This document shows, in pieces, positions 17,623 through 27,761 of a DNA stretch of 64,000 bases. A program made the translations under genes and the position numbers. Below the pieces are notes generated by a model. The model was not told the origin of the DNA, did not search any database, and saw only the letters and a program-made list of their open reading frames with translations. The stretch is from an uncultured Bacteroidales bacterium (GTDB lineage: Bacteria; Bacteroidota; Bacteroidia; Bacteroidales; P3), in contig CASEWE010000001.1 in the NCBI GenBank assembly GCA_949291555.1, positions 62,001 through 126,000 of the forward strand. The letters run 5' to 3'. Numbering within the stretch: position 1 is the stretch's first letter; the number at the start of each line of letters is the position of its first letter.

Positions 17623-19481
17623 CGTGTAAGAAAATTCCGGCGTTCCCCCCTGCTCTTGAACGAAACGGAAACGCTGTCCAATCCCGCTCCTTGATAGTCT
17701 GTTACCGTGCCCTTCACCGTATTGGCATGCTCCATGAGCCCCAGCATCATCAACGGCTGGTATTGGGTCAGATGATAGAGGAAATCCCCTGTCAACGGCT
17801 CGTCCGAAACCGGAAAATCTTCCGACGACGTGAGCAACGCCGATAGCCGGGCGTCCTCTTCCATCACGAAATTCGAATACAACATCACATTGGAATTGCC
17901 GGGAATGGCTTGCTTGCCTCGCACAACGCTCACCAGCAAGTTTTCACTCCTGTCGTAAAAGAAAGGCAGATGCGGGATGGTTTTTGTCTTTTCGTTCCCG
18001 TTTACCGTAACAGTCCCTTCGAAAACTTTCGTCAGTTTGCCTAACGGCACGAAATCTTCCGCTGTCGTGAAATAATCCTTATCCGTATACCCTAAGTAAA
18101 TGGCATATTCCTGCGTTACGGAAGCGGCCTCGGTCGACTCCACGAAAAAAATCAACGAATCTATCAGACCCGGACCGGAGAAACTGGAAGAACCGACAAC
18201 AACCTGGCAGACAGACGCCAAATTGTTGCAACCTCCTAAAATCCGGGAACGGTCGTCGATGCAAAGAGGCATGGGATTCCCATAAGGCTGATCCGCCACA
18301 TTGATGCCGATGACCTGTGCGGGCATGTTCCCCGCGATGGAATTGACGGAAGCGCTAAGCCCGTCCACGCTGCCGTCCTTGACAGCATGAACCGTAAACG
18401 TGTAAAAACCCAATGAGGCTTTTTTGAACGTGCAAGACAATCCGGCCGTACGCACCGTGTCGTTTTTCCCTCCGTTCAACGGGCTTCGAACCGCTACGTA
18501 TTCCGTAATCTCGCCGCCCAGGATTCCTCCATGGCTGCCTGCCTCCACCTTGTCCCTTGAAAATCCGGAAAGGCCGCCGGCTTCGGCTGTTATCCGAAGA
18601 TTCCCGGGAGCTGCCGGTATCGGGTCGAAACCGATCCAGGCCGACTTTTCGACCGACAAGGGCGAAACCTGCTCGTTATAGCAAGTGAAACGGAAATGCC
18701 ATTCCCCGCCTTCGGAAAATCCGACCTCCTTGTTCTGGAGCGCGCCGGGTTCCGAAGTATGGACGGTGTCGGCAAAAACCCCGGTCTTGAAAGCTGCATC
18801 CATGCTGCGTTCGATAATGACCCCGGAGAGGCTCTTGAGCGGTTCGCCGCCGAAATCAAGGCTCGGGTTCTTCCATTGCAGCGAGGCTTGGAGCGCGCCG
18901 CCGGCATCGGGAACTATCACTACCTCTTCGACCGCACCCGGCATGTCCGTCCCGAGTTTCTCGAACCGGATATCATCAATGTAATACTGGTCGTAATCCG
19001 CAAAATTCGTGCTGCTGCTGATATTCAACGAAACCGGCCCGTCCGCCTCGGTCACCAGCGTCTGGCTCCGGGTGCCGGATTTTTCCTTGCTGCCTTCCAC
19101 CAGCGCGTATTCCTCATCGCCAAGGGCTATGAAAAAACCGCCTGTCGGCGCGCTTTCCATGCCGAAATCCTGATACCCGTACCACGAAAACGTGAACCGG
19201 TAAGAGGCGCCTTTTTCCACGGAGATTCCCGGTATGGATACGCTTGTCCCCGGCCGGAGGGAGAGCGCGCGCGTCCCTTCGCTAGCATGTTCCGTAGTTT
19301 CGATGCTGGGGAGTTCCGAACCGTATGAATCCGGATGGAAAAGGACCTCGACCGTATCCGTTTCCTCGAACCCGGTCCCGAAAGGCACGGTCAAAACCTG
19401 TTCGCTCTGCTGGGCAAAAGCCGGCCGCGCAAGAAAAGACATGCAGCATGCCGCCAAGAATAGTAAAGTTGCTTTTTTCAT
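17493..19481 (-). pseudogene. T9SS-secreted multidomain protein, N-terminal part (frameshifted into 15142..17622)
   Basis: The start is chosen at the ATG at 19481, which opens a Sec signal peptide (MKKATLLFLAACCMSFLA, cleavage near AFAQ/QS); an upstream in-frame ATG at 19544 would bury it. A jelly-roll-like domain (GFEETDTVEVLFHPDSYG ... YIDDIRFEKLG) is followed by fibronectin-like modules and a propeller-edge-like region. The start of a carboxypeptidase-regulatory domain, KGTVTDYQGAGLDSVSVSF, follows. At the six-C tract at 17645-17650 (G6 on the coding strand) the frame leaves the domain and ends at 17493 in a ~50-residue nonsense tail. Restored, the protein would be about 1,445 residues. 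A TPR/LuxR-type regulator gene lies just upstream on the same strand. Confidence 0.82.
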
Positions 19482-19651
19482 AATGCCTGTGTTTGAAATG
19501 TCATTCCAATGAAACAAGGATATTACAAAAACCGCCGAATTCAAGAAATACGACCTTTCAAATACGTTACATGAATAAAAACGTACCTTACAAAATCTTA
19601 TCGGAGCTACTTATTTAAAAGAATATCAATAAAATCCATATAAGAAAAAAA

Positions 19652-21160
19652 TTATAACCCATGCATGGCATCGTACAGGCTGGCATTGGCGTCCAGCTTC
19701 ATCTTCTTTTTCAGCCTCGATTTGGCCGTGTCTACCGACTGGGGCGTCCGGTTCGTGATTTCAGAAATTTCTTTGCTACTGAAATTCAAATAAATAAAAG
19801 AACAAAGACGTCTTTCGTTCGGGGTGAGCTGCGGGTATTTTCTATCCAGTTTGTCAATGAAGATCCGTTCCACCTGTCCGTAATAAAAATCGAATTCGTT
19901 CCAATAATTCCCCGAGCCGATTTCATTCACGGCATGTTCAATCTCGTTCGCCAGGCCTTTTTCATACGACCTGAGGGAAGGGGATGCTTTCAACTTGGCC
20001 AAGTTTTGTTTCACGGATGTTATCGACTCCTGCATCTTGCTTAACCTAAGCGAAATAGATAACAATTCCTTGTTTTTCTGCTCCAATCCCTTCTCGGAAT
20101 CCTGCTTTACATGCAAAAGATAGGTATCGAATTCTTTCCTCACCGTGTCCAATTTCTTCTCTGCCTGCTTGTTGATTCTGTATTGCCTCAAGAATTTCTT
20201 ATAAAGGTAGGCCAGCGCCGCAACGACGACCAAGATGCCCGAACACAAGAAGGCAATCCATAAATTGCGGTTCACCAGCTTTTTATTGGCCAATTCGAGA
20301 TTGCGTTGCTGCAATACCAACGCCTGCTTTTCCTTGTAGTTGTCGAATTGGTATGCCAGAAGCGCCAGCTTTTCCTCGGTCTCTTCCCGGTTGACGCTGT
20401 CTTCTATCTCATAGCTCCGTTTAAGGTAACGGTTCGCGGCCTTGTAATTTCGATTATGCTCCTCGATTTCCCCGCGCAGTTTCAGCAATTCGGCATACAG
20501 CCTGCGATCTTCATGGGAACGAATCATCGAGATGCTGCTGTCGGCATAGCGCCAAGCGTCAAGATAATTGCCCATGTCTTTTTCATTGACAGCCCTGTTG
20601 TAGTACGCGTAGCTTTTCAGATGGTTGTAGGCATGCTTTTCGATAAGCCGGATGGCTTCATTATAATACTTGTCGGCAACCTGGTATTCCCCTAATCCCT
20701 GGTAGGCCAAGCCCAAGTTCAAAATGGCATGCGCAAGCGCGTTATCCTCCTTCCCGAGCTTGACCAATATGTTGTAATTGCTCAGATGGTGCTTGAGCGC
20801 TTCTTCCGAAAGCCCCATGCTGTTGTAAACATTGCCGATGTTCCCGTGGAGCATGCCTTCCCCTTCAAGGTTCTTCTGCTTTCGAAAAAGCTCCAAGCTG
20901 CGGTTGTAATACTCCAAAGCCATGGAATTGTGCCCGCGGATCAGGAACACGCTGCCCATATTGTTGTAGCACTGCGCTATGATACCTCTATCGGCGATGC
21001 TGTCGGTTACATATTTATCCAAGATATGAAGCAAGTTGTTCATGGCTTCCGTGTAATTCGAGATAAATATGTTTGCCTGGCTCAAATCGAAAAACAACCG
21101 GATATGCAGGCGGCGCATCACAGAATCCATGCCTGGCGATACCGCTTGCGTGTCTATCAT
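19652..21160 (-). pseudogene. TPR/LuxR-type transcriptional regulator, main part (probable 5' frameshift)
   Basis: A 502-residue frame with tetratricopeptide repeats (about residues 20-270; CYNNMGSVFLIRGHNSMALEY, HGNIGNVYNSMGLSEEALKHH, ILNLGLAYQGLGEYQVADKYY). A transmembrane helix (LWIAFLCSGILVVVAALAYLY, near 298-318), a coiled coil and a C-terminal LuxR-type helix-turn-helix (LTPNERRLCSFIYLNFSSKEI, then PQSVDTAKSRLKKKM) follow. This architecture is common in Bacteroidota, with TPRs outside and the DNA-binding domain in the cytoplasm, and it normally begins with a signal peptide. Here that peptide is in another frame, at 21157-21408. The homologous sequence continues upstream of the nominal ATG (PELDRVRAM), which supports a frameshift near 21178-21195. 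A likely target is the neighbouring T9SS gene (inference). Confidence 0.8.
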
Positions 21161-21408
21161 GGCCCGAACACGATCCAGTTCCGGAGGGAGCGGAGGTAAT
21201 CGCCCGAATTGAAAAGCGCTTCCGCAAGAGACAACCGGCCTTCTATTTCTTCTTTTTCAAACCCTGAAGCGGAAAGCGCATCCTTTTCTTCCTCCGGAAG
21301 CTTGGCGAAAACAAAAGACAAGGAATCCCTTTCCCGGACCATGCCCGGAAGCCGGCCCGAAATCGTGCCGAAAGACAGGAACAACAGGACAACTGCCCAT
21401 TTCCTCAT
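21157..21408 (-). pseudogene. Signal peptide and first TPR helix of the TPR/LuxR regulator (frameshifted)
   Basis: From the ATG at 21408 this short frame reads MRKWAVVLLFLSFGTISG, a Sec signal peptide. A helical segment RLSLAEALFNSGDYLRS follows, which looks like the first half of a TPR. It then runs out of frame and stops at 21157, overlapping the start of the 502-residue frame. Adding one base (or removing two) near 21178-21195 would join GDYLRS to PELDRVRAM of the main frame and give a complete sensor-regulator of about 585 residues. Confidence 0.7.
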
Positions 21409-21504
21409 GTTAGAATGAACCGCTTGCATTGCCATAAAGCGTTTTTTCCGACCGGCCGCTTTCAACACTTCGTCCCGCCGTTTACCTGTTTGGCAAATTC
21501 CCGC

Positions 21505-24500
21505 TCACTTCAGCCGGATTTCCAAGCGCAAACCCGATTCGCGCAATACCGGAACGAATTCGGAAGCTTTGACCCGTATGTGCAGCGGCATATTCAACTG
21601 CAAGGAACTGGCCGGATCGGCAACCCGGAAATTAACACCTGCTCCTTCCGAAGCCATGCGCTTGGGCAGCTGGCAACGCTGGCAGATTTCCTTGACCCGG
21701 GAAGTGAATTCGGGCGTTATGTCGGGCAGTTCCACTGCCAGATCCACCAAACGGGTCTTCTTGTCCATAAGCGTGTCCAAGGGTATCATATTGGTCACCT
21801 TCAGTTCCAGTTCCCCTTCTTCCCGTCCCCACTTGTGCCGGATTTCCCCGCTAATGAACACGAACCCGCCGGGATTGAGCAGATGCTTGAACTTCAAGTA
21901 ATCCTCCCCGAAAAGCGTAATCTCCATCGAATCCTCGAAATCTTCAACCGTGAACCGGCCGTAGCCTTTCCCCGTCTTGGTAACAAGATGGGCCGCGGCC
22001 GTGATGACCGCGCCGAATTCTATTTTCCTGCCTGCAAGGCTGCTCCAATTTTCCTTCTGGCTCACGAGCGTCCCGATGGTGGTTTTCGAGAAACTCTGCA
22101 TCTCGAACTGGTAGGTTTCAAGCGGATGGCCGGAAATGAAAATCCCCACGACTTCCTTCTCGTTCGTCAGTTGCTCTATCTTGGACCAAGGTTCCACTTG
22201 AGGAATATCGATCTCTTCCACCTCCTCGGCATGGCTGTCGCCGAAAAGGTCGGTCTGCAACGAATCGCGGTTCCGCTGGTACTGGGCGGCATTTTGCAGA
22301 AGCTTTTCGGTAAAAGTCTGGTACTCGCCCGGCTTCTGGTAAAAGAAAACCGAGCGGCTTATGCCGCCAAGGCTGTCGAAACACCCGGCCATGACCAAGG
22401 CTTCCATGCAGCGGCGGTTCAACGTCCTCAGGTTGCTGCGCCTTGCAAAATCCACAATCCCTTTGTAAGGGCCGTTGGCGTTGCGTTCGGCCACCATCTG
22501 TTCCACAACGGCCGAACCCACGTTCTTGATGCCGCTCAGACCGAACCGGATAGCCCCATCCTTGTTGACGGCGAAATGGGCCGTGCTTTCGTTCACATCC
22601 GGGCCGAGAAGCTTGATCTTCATCCGCTTGCACTCGTCCATGTAGAACGCTATCTTCTTGATGTCGTTCAAGTTGTTGGTAAGCACCGATGCCATGAATT
22701 CGGCCGGATAATGCGCCTTGAGATACGCGGTCTGGTATGCAATCCAGGCATAGCACGTGGCATGCGACTTGTTGAACGCATACGAGGCGAACGCTTCCCA
22801 GTCGGACCATATCTTCTCGCAGATTCTGGCATCGTAGCCGTGCTTGGCGCAACCTTCCATGAAATTCGCCTTCATCTTGTCCAGCACGTCTTTCTTCTTC
22901 TTCCCCATCGCCTTCCGCAAGGTATCGGCATCGGCTTTCGAGAAATCGGCCAGCTTCTGGGAAAGCAGCATGACTTGCTCCTGGTAAACGGTAACCCCGT
23001 ACGTACCGCTAAGGTATTCTTCCATGTCGGGAAAGTCGTACTGGATTTTCTCCCGCCCGAACTTGCGGTTGATGAACTGCGGGATATAATCCATCGGGCC
23101 GGGCCGGTACAACGCGTTCATGGCGATGATGTCCTCCAGCCGGTTGGGCTTGAGTTCGCGCAAGTACTTTTTCATGCCATCGGATTCGAACTGGAAAATG
23201 CCGTTGGTCTCTCCCCGGCCAAAAAGCTCGAACGTGGCCGTATCGTCGAGCGGGATCCGGTCTATGTCCACTTCTATGCCGTGGCTGTTGCGGATATTGT
23301 CGATGGCCCCTTTGATGATGGTCAGTGTCTTGAGCCCCAGGAAATCCATTTTCAGCAGCCCTACCGATTCCACGTACGTGCCTTCGTACTGCGTTACCGG
23401 CATGTCGGAGTCCTTGGCCAAACCCGTCGGCACGTATTCTATCAGATCCTCGGGCGCGATAATCATGCCGCACGCATGCACCCCCACGCTTCGTATGCAT
23501 CCTTCCAGCTCGCAGGCATACTTGAGCGTGTTCCGCACCAGCTCGTTGGGATTCTTTTCCATTTCCTCCTGCAGGCGAGGCTCCTCCTTGAACGCCTTTG
23601 CCAAGGAAATGTTCGGCGTGTCGGGAACCAAGGCCGCCAGCCGGTTGGCCTCGGCCAAAGGCAAATCGAGCACCCGGGCCACGTCCTTGATGGAAGACTT
23701 GGCCGCCATGGTCCCGTAGGTGATGATTTGCGAAACCCTTTCCGAACCGTATTTGTCGATCACGTACCTGATGACCTTCTCCCGGCCCACATCATCGAAG
23801 TCCACATCGATATCGGGCATGGAAATACGCCCCGGATTGAGGAAGCGTTCAAAAAGCAGGTCGTATTTCACCGGGTCTACATTGGTTATGCCGATGCAGT
23901 AGGCAATGGCCGACCCGGCAGCCGAACCCCGGCCCGGCCCCACCAGCACATCCATTTCCCGGGCTTGACGAATAAAATCCCATACGATGAGGAAATAGCC
24001 CGGAAAGCCCATCTTTTCGATTGTGGAGAGCTCGAAGTCGATGCGCTCCTTCACCGCCGTGTTGGATTCGAAGTCCTCCCCGTATCTTTTCCTGGCACCT
24101 TCGTAAGTGATATGGCGCAAATACTCCATCTCGGAGGTGAAAGGCTCCGGCAAGGCGAACTTGGGCAAAAGAATCTCGTGCGTAAGCTCGTATGCCTCTA
24201 CTTTTTCTGCAATTTCCCGCGTGGTTTCCAAGTATTCGGGGTGTTCCGGGAACAACGCCGCCATCTCGTCCCCGCTCTTGAAATACTCCTGCCCGGTGTA
24301 GACCATCCGGGTTTCCTCGTTGAGTTTCTTTCCTGTATTGAGGCAAATAAGAATCCTGTGCGCTTGGAAATGGCTGGCCTCGACAAAATGCACGTCGTTG
24401 GTGGCCACGCATTTTATGCCGTATTCCGCCGAAAGGGCTTCGAGCCGTTTGTTCACCTCTTCCTGCTCGGGATGGTGGTGCATCTGCACCTCGAAGTAGT

Positions 24501-25011
24501 AATCCTCCCCGAACAGGCCTTTGTAGAATGCCACGGTCTGGCGCAAGGAAGCCTCGTCTCCCGAAAGAATCGCCTGCGGGATTTCGCCTCCCAAGCAGGC
24601 CGAACAGGCAATAAGGCCTTCATGATACTTCTCCAGCAATTCATGGTCGATGCGCGGGCGGTAGTAAAAAGCCTCCTTGCGCTGGCTCAACGAACAAAGC
24701 TTCACGAGATTATGATAACCCGTGAGATTCTTGGCCAGCAGGATCAAATGATAGCTGTTCTTGCCCTCCCCGCCTGTCTTTTCGAAACGGCTGCGGGGGG
24801 CCACATACACCTCGCAGCCCACTATCGGCTTGATTCCTGCCTTCTTGGCCTCGGAAACGAATTCCATGACCCCGTACATGTTCCCATGGTCGGTAATCGC
24901 CATGGCATCCATGCCGTATTCCCGGGCTTTCTTCATCAAATCGGGAATCTTGGAAGCCCCGTCGAGGACAGAATAACGGGTATGCAAATGCAAGTGCGTG
25001 AAGTAGGGCAT
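21505..25011 (-). CDS. dnaE: DNA polymerase III subunit alpha
   Basis: The replicative polymerase, 1,168 residues from the ATG at 25011 (MPYFTHLHLHTRYSVLDG). An N-terminal PHP domain has the HLHLH metal motif (H6, H8, H10) and ITDHGNMYG. The polymerase palm has PDIDVDFDDVGREKVIRYV (near residues 390-410, two catalytic Asp) and GPGRGSAAGSAIAYCIGIT; the fingers/HhH region includes FGLSGIKNVG. A C-terminal OB fold (near 980-1060) includes GRKIEFGAVITAAAH. Length is close to the family norm. It sits 10 nt after the phosphoglycosyl transferase gene and could be co-transcribed with it. Confidence 0.97.
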   Translation of the reverse strand: MPYFTHLHLHTRYSVLDGASKIPDLMKKAREYGMDAMAITDHGNMYGVMEFVSEAKKAGIKPIVGCEVYVAPRSRFEKTGGEGKNSYHLILLAKNLTGYHNLVKLCSLSQRKEAFYYRPRIDHELLEKYHEGLIACSACLGGEIPQAILSGDEASLRQTVAFYKGLFGEDYYFEVQMHHHPEQEEVNKRLEALSAEYGIKCVATNDVHFVEASHFQAHRILICLNTGKKLNEETRMVYTGQEYFKSGDEMAALFPEHPEYLETTREIAEKVEAYELTHEILLPKFALPEPFTSEMEYLRHITYEGARKRYGEDFESNTAVKERIDFELSTIEKMGFPGYFLIVWDFIRQAREMDVLVGPGRGSAAGSAIAYCIGITNVDPVKYDLLFERFLNPGRISMPDIDVDFDDVGREKVIRYVIDKYGSERVSQIITYGTMAAKSSIKDVARVLDLPLAEANRLAALVPDTPNISLAKAFKEEPRLQEEMEKNPNELVRNTLKYACELEGCIRSVGVHACGMIIAPEDLIEYVPTGLAKDSDMPVTQYEGTYVESVGLLKMDFLGLKTLTIIKGAIDNIRNSHGIEVDIDRIPLDDTATFELFGRGETNGIFQFESDGMKKYLRELKPNRLEDIIAMNALYRPGPMDYIPQFINRKFGREKIQYDFPDMEEYLSGTYGVTVYQEQVMLLSQKLADFSKADADTLRKAMGKKKKDVLDKMKANFMEGCAKHGYDARICEKIWSDWEAFASYAFNKSHATCYAWIAYQTAYLKAHYPAEFMASVLTNNLNDIKKIAFYMDECKRMKIKLLGPDVNESTAHFAVNKDGAIRFGLSGIKNVGSAVVEQMVAERNANGPYKGIVDFARRSNLRTLNRRCMEALVMAGCFDSLGGISRSVFFYQKPGEYQTFTEKLLQNAAQYQRNRDSLQTDLFGDSHAEEVEEIDIPQVEPWSKIEQLTNEKEVVGIFISGHPLETYQFEMQSFSKTTIGTLVSQKENWSSLAGRKIEFGAVITAAAHLVTKTGKGYGRFTVEDFEDSMEITLFGEDYLKFKHLLNPGGFVFISGEIRHKWGREEGELELKVTNMIPLDTLMDKKTRLVDLAVELPDITPEFTSRVKEICQRCQLPKRMASEGAGVNFRVADPASSLQLNMPLHIRVKASEFVPVLRESGLRLEIRLK

Positions 25012-25021
25012 AAGCAAAGGT

Positions 25022-25609
25022 TTATCGCACAATACGCGCAACGGTCATGAACAAAATCTTGAAATATTCCTTCAACGAACGATTTTCGATATAAATCAGG
25101 TTGTAGCGTATCTTGTCGGGCAAGATCTGGCAGACATAGGCCTGATCCGGGTCGGCTGCCTGCGCCAGTATGTCGTTCTCGTCTATGTAATTTATCGACG
25201 CGTAATCGGTAATGCCCGGCCTTACGCCAAGCACCCGGCGTTGCTCGGGCGTATAACAATCCACATACTTGCGGACTTCCGGCCGCGGGCCGACCAGGCT
25301 CATTTCCCCTTTGAGCACATTGAACAACTGCGGCAACTCGTCCAGCTTGTATTTGCGGATGAACCGCCCGACCCTCGTGACGCGGGGATCCGCCCCTCCC
25401 ACCGTCAACAAGCCTTGCTTGTCGGAGCCAGTCCGCATGGAGCGGAACTTATGAAGCTTGAAATCCTTCCCGTCTTTTCCCACACGCACCTGGTTATAGA
25501 AGCCGCCGCCGGGACTTTCCAGACGGACAGCCAAATACAAGGCCAGCAGCAAGGGCGAAAGCAGCAAAAGCCCCAAGAAGGAGAAAACTATATCGAAAAA
25601 CCGAATCAT
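25022..25609 (-). CDS. Polyprenyl-phosphate phosphoglycosyl transferase (PglC/WcaJ-type catalytic domain)
   Basis: A 195-residue small-form enzyme that transfers a sugar 1-phosphate from a UDP-sugar to undecaprenyl phosphate, starting a membrane-linked glycan. It has a single N-terminal hydrophobic (reentrant) segment, [20 protein letters not shown], the [13 protein letters not shown] motif, the catalytic Asp-Glu in [24 protein letters not shown], and [10 protein letters not shown]. The size matches PglC-like monotopic enzymes rather than the long WbaP form. The aminotransferase gene upstream on the same strand fits synthesis of an amino- or diamino-sugar donor. It lies 10 nt before dnaE. Confidence 0.92.
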   Translation of the reverse strand: MIRFFDIVFSFLGLLLLSPLLLALYLAVRLESPGGGFYNQVRVGKDGKDFKLHKFRSMRTGSDKQGLLTVGGADPRVTRVGRFIRKYKLDELPQLFNVLKGEMSLVGPRPEVRKYVDCYTPEQRRVLGVRPGITDYASINYIDENDILAQAADPDQAYVCQILPDKIRYNLIYIENRSLKEYFKILFMTVARIVR

Positions 25610-25772
25610 ACGTCAAAACCAAACTGCAGCCCGGGCCGAAACCCGCCACGCCGCCTGAAACCCCGCGAACAGCCTCGCGCACACCCGTCCATGGCGTGAA
25701 CCCGCCTCAAAGGGCCGGGGAAGGCAAGCCTGCGTTCCCATCGAAAACCTTTGCCGCCTTCAAAGGGAACCA

Positions 25773-26999
25773 TCAAGCGCAAGAAGCCTGCTTCACCGCC
25801 TCGTAAGCGCGCTCCACCGCCCGCAAGACATGAGCTATCTGCGCCGAGTCCAGCTGCGGGTAGATGGGCAGGGAGATTTCGTGCGCGTAATTGGAGCAAG
25901 CCTGCGGGAAATCTTCCGCCTTGTAGCCCAAGCCTTTGAAATAACTCAACATGGGGAGGGGGATGAAATGCACGTTGACCGCGACCCCGTCCTTGCTTAT
26001 CTCCTCGATCATCCGGTCCCGCTGGCTTTCGGAAAACCCTTTGACCCTCAAAGCGTAAATATGGTACGAACTCTCCTTCCCTCCCTGTACCGATGGCGGG
26101 CAGATAGCCCAAGGCCGGGACGAAAGCTCCTTGTCGTAGGCTTCAAAGACCCGTTTGCGTTCGGCCAGAAGGCGGTCGTACTGCCGTATCTGCGCCAAAC
26201 CGATGGCAGCATTCACATCGGCCATGTTGATTTTCATGCCCAATCCAACAATATCGTACCGCCAGCCGCCAGCCTGGCTCTTGGACAAGGCATCCTTGGT
26301 CTGGCAATTAAGGCTTGTCATGCGCAGTTCCCGGTACAAGGCCTCGTTGTCGAAAGGTTCCGGAAGGTTCAGGCAAATGGCCCCGCCTTCCGCCGTTGTC
26401 ACGTTCTTCACGGCATGCAAGGAAAAGATGGCGATATCGGTCTCCGAACCCGTGCGCCGGCCGCGGTCGTAATACGCGCCCAAGGAATGGGCCGCATCGC
26501 TAATCACCGTGATCCGCCCCATCTTCTCCTGCACGGAAGAACCCGCTTTGAACAACGCCGTCACGGACGGTTCCCGGACCAAATCCATGATTTGATCGTA
26601 ATCGCAAGGGTAACCGGCTATGTCTACCGGTATTATGGCTTTTGTACGCTCCGTCACCGCCTTCCGGACGGCCTCGACGGAAATATTGAAATCCTCCCCG
26701 CAATCCACCATGACCGGCTTGGCACCCGCATGAATCACCGCCAAGGCGGTTGCGCTGTAGGTATAGGCCGGTATGATCACCTCGTCCCCGGGCTTCACCC
26801 CTAACCAACGCAACATGAGGATAGCGCCCGAAGTCCAGGAATTGACGCACAAGACCTGCTTGGCCCCGCACATCCGGCCGATAGCCTCTTCCAATGCCTT
26901 AACCTTGGGGCCGGTGGTAATCCAGCCTGACCGCAAGGTGTCTTCCACTTCTTTCAACACCGAATCATCGATATAAGGAGGAGAAAAAGGTATTTTCAT
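25773..26999 (-). CDS. DegT/DnrJ/EryC1-family sugar aminotransferase
   Basis: A PLP-dependent aminotransferase of 408 residues, usually acting on a UDP- or dTDP-keto-sugar to make an amino sugar. The ATG at 26999 (MKIPFSPPYID) matches family N termini; a longer frame to 27077 is unlikely. Motifs are the SGWITTGPKV entry, AYTYSATALAV, ISDAAHSLGA (cofactor-binding D168) and SLHAVKNVTTAEGG, with the Schiff-base lysine K198. The C-terminal part has SYHIYALRV and HFIPLPMLSYF. The neighbour is a phosphoglycosyl transferase, as in pgl-type glycosylation loci. A good promoter lies 120-150 nt upstream. The exact sugar is unknown. Confidence 0.92.
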   Translation of the reverse strand: MKIPFSPPYIDDSVLKEVEDTLRSGWITTGPKVKALEEAIGRMCGAKQVLCVNSWTSGAILMLRWLGVKPGDEVIIPAYTYSATALAVIHAGAKPVMVDCGEDFNISVEAVRKAVTERTKAIIPVDIAGYPCDYDQIMDLVREPSVTALFKAGSSVQEKMGRITVISDAAHSLGAYYDRGRRTGSETDIAIFSLHAVKNVTTAEGGAICLNLPEPFDNEALYRELRMTSLNCQTKDALSKSQAGGWRYDIVGLGMKINMADVNAAIGLAQIRQYDRLLAERKRVFEAYDKELSSRPWAICPPSVQGGKESSYHIYALRVKGFSESQRDRMIEEISKDGVAVNVHFIPLPMLSYFKGLGYKAEDFPQACSNYAHEISLPIYPQLDSAQIAHVLRAVERAYEAVKQASCA

Positions 27000-27119
27000 C
27001 TTTCTTCCGTTTTTTTTGCCGCCATGTTCCCTGCCCTGCCGCCGTGTTTTTCCAAACCCATGCCCTTGGCCCGGCATGCCGCTGGAATCCGCAATCCCGG
27101 AAAGCGCAGCGGGAACTTA

Positions 27120-27151
27120 CAAAGTTACCCAAGATTGGCCTGCATAGCAAA
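27120..27151 (-). promoter_or_regulatory. Promoter of the aminotransferase gene
   Basis: On the minus strand TTTG (27151-27148), a 20-nt spacer, then TAACTTTG (27127-27120). Both elements match the Bacteroidota consensus. The start codon is about 120 nt downstream. Confidence 0.72.
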
Positions 27152-27350
27152 TGCTCTTTCCCCTGCCGTCCGCCGATGGGATTCCCGAACCGGTTTTCCT
27201 TCCGAGCTGCCGGGCTGCCGGGCTCCCGGGCTTCCGGGCGGGAGGTTCCATTTCCCCGGCCCGGATCCGGGGCAAAATCCGCATCGAAACCCCGGCTTCC
27301 AGACGGGCGCCGCGACAGTCAAGCCCCCGGAAACAAGAGCTCCTTCCCCT

Positions 27351-27380
27351 TTTGCAAAACCCGCAATTTATGTACCTTTG
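27351..27380 (+). promoter_or_regulatory. Promoter of the histone H1-like gene
   Basis: TTTG at 27351-27354, an 18-nt spacer and TACCTTTG at 27373-27380 form a strong Bacteroidota promoter. The gene starts 72 nt further on. Confidence 0.75.
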
Positions 27381-27451
27381 CTTGCTTTCCCGCTATCCAA
27401 GCGGGAAACGAAGCAAACGACACATTAACTAACTTTTTAAAGATTACCGCA

Positions 27452-27628
27452 ATGAACGAATTGATGAATCAGATCAACGAGCAACTCGACGCTTTCAAAA
27501 CCAATGCCGATGCTTACGCGCAGAAAGGCAACAAGGCCGCTGCCGCCCGCGCCCGCAAAGCTTCCTTGGAACTGACCAAGCTGTTCAAGGAATTCCGGAA
27601 AGCATCGATCGAAGAAGCCAAGAAATAA
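27452..27628 (+). CDS. Histone H1-like DNA-binding protein
   Basis: A 58-residue protein (start ATG at 27452) of the small histone H1-like (Hc1-related) family widespread in Bacteroidota. It is almost entirely helical and rich in Lys, Ala and Arg (KGNKAAAARARKASLELTKLF, KEFRKASIEEAKK). Such proteins are thought to bind and compact DNA. The upstream frame is open but not conserved. It has its own strong promoter and is followed by a long structured element that may act as terminator. Confidence 0.88.
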   Translation: MNELMNQINEQLDAFKTNADAYAQKGNKAAAARARKASLELTKLFKEFRKASIEEAKK

Positions 27629-27761
27629 CAAGCCCTCTTTTAGAAATCCGTTTTTATAGCAAACTGCAAGCCGCCTCGCAGAGGCTAAGCCGCGTCCAAG
27701 TCGTTCCAAAGGATTTTGCGGCTTTCCGGTTTTCCTTTCTGCCAGGCTGCTGCTAAAAAAG

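Larger units (their letters stand above)
27000..27451. other. Divergent regulatory region between aminotransferase and histone H1-like genes
   Basis: About 450 nt without a gene. It holds two outward-facing promoters (27120-27151 minus and 27351-27380 plus). Between them is a GC-rich segment (about 27205-27242) with a short repeating CCGGGCT-like unit. Confidence 0.65.

Noticed and set aside
21415..25050. A plus-strand open frame of about 1,211 codons
   Set aside because: Fully antisense to dnaE, which has complete PHP and polymerase motifs; an artefact of codon bias.
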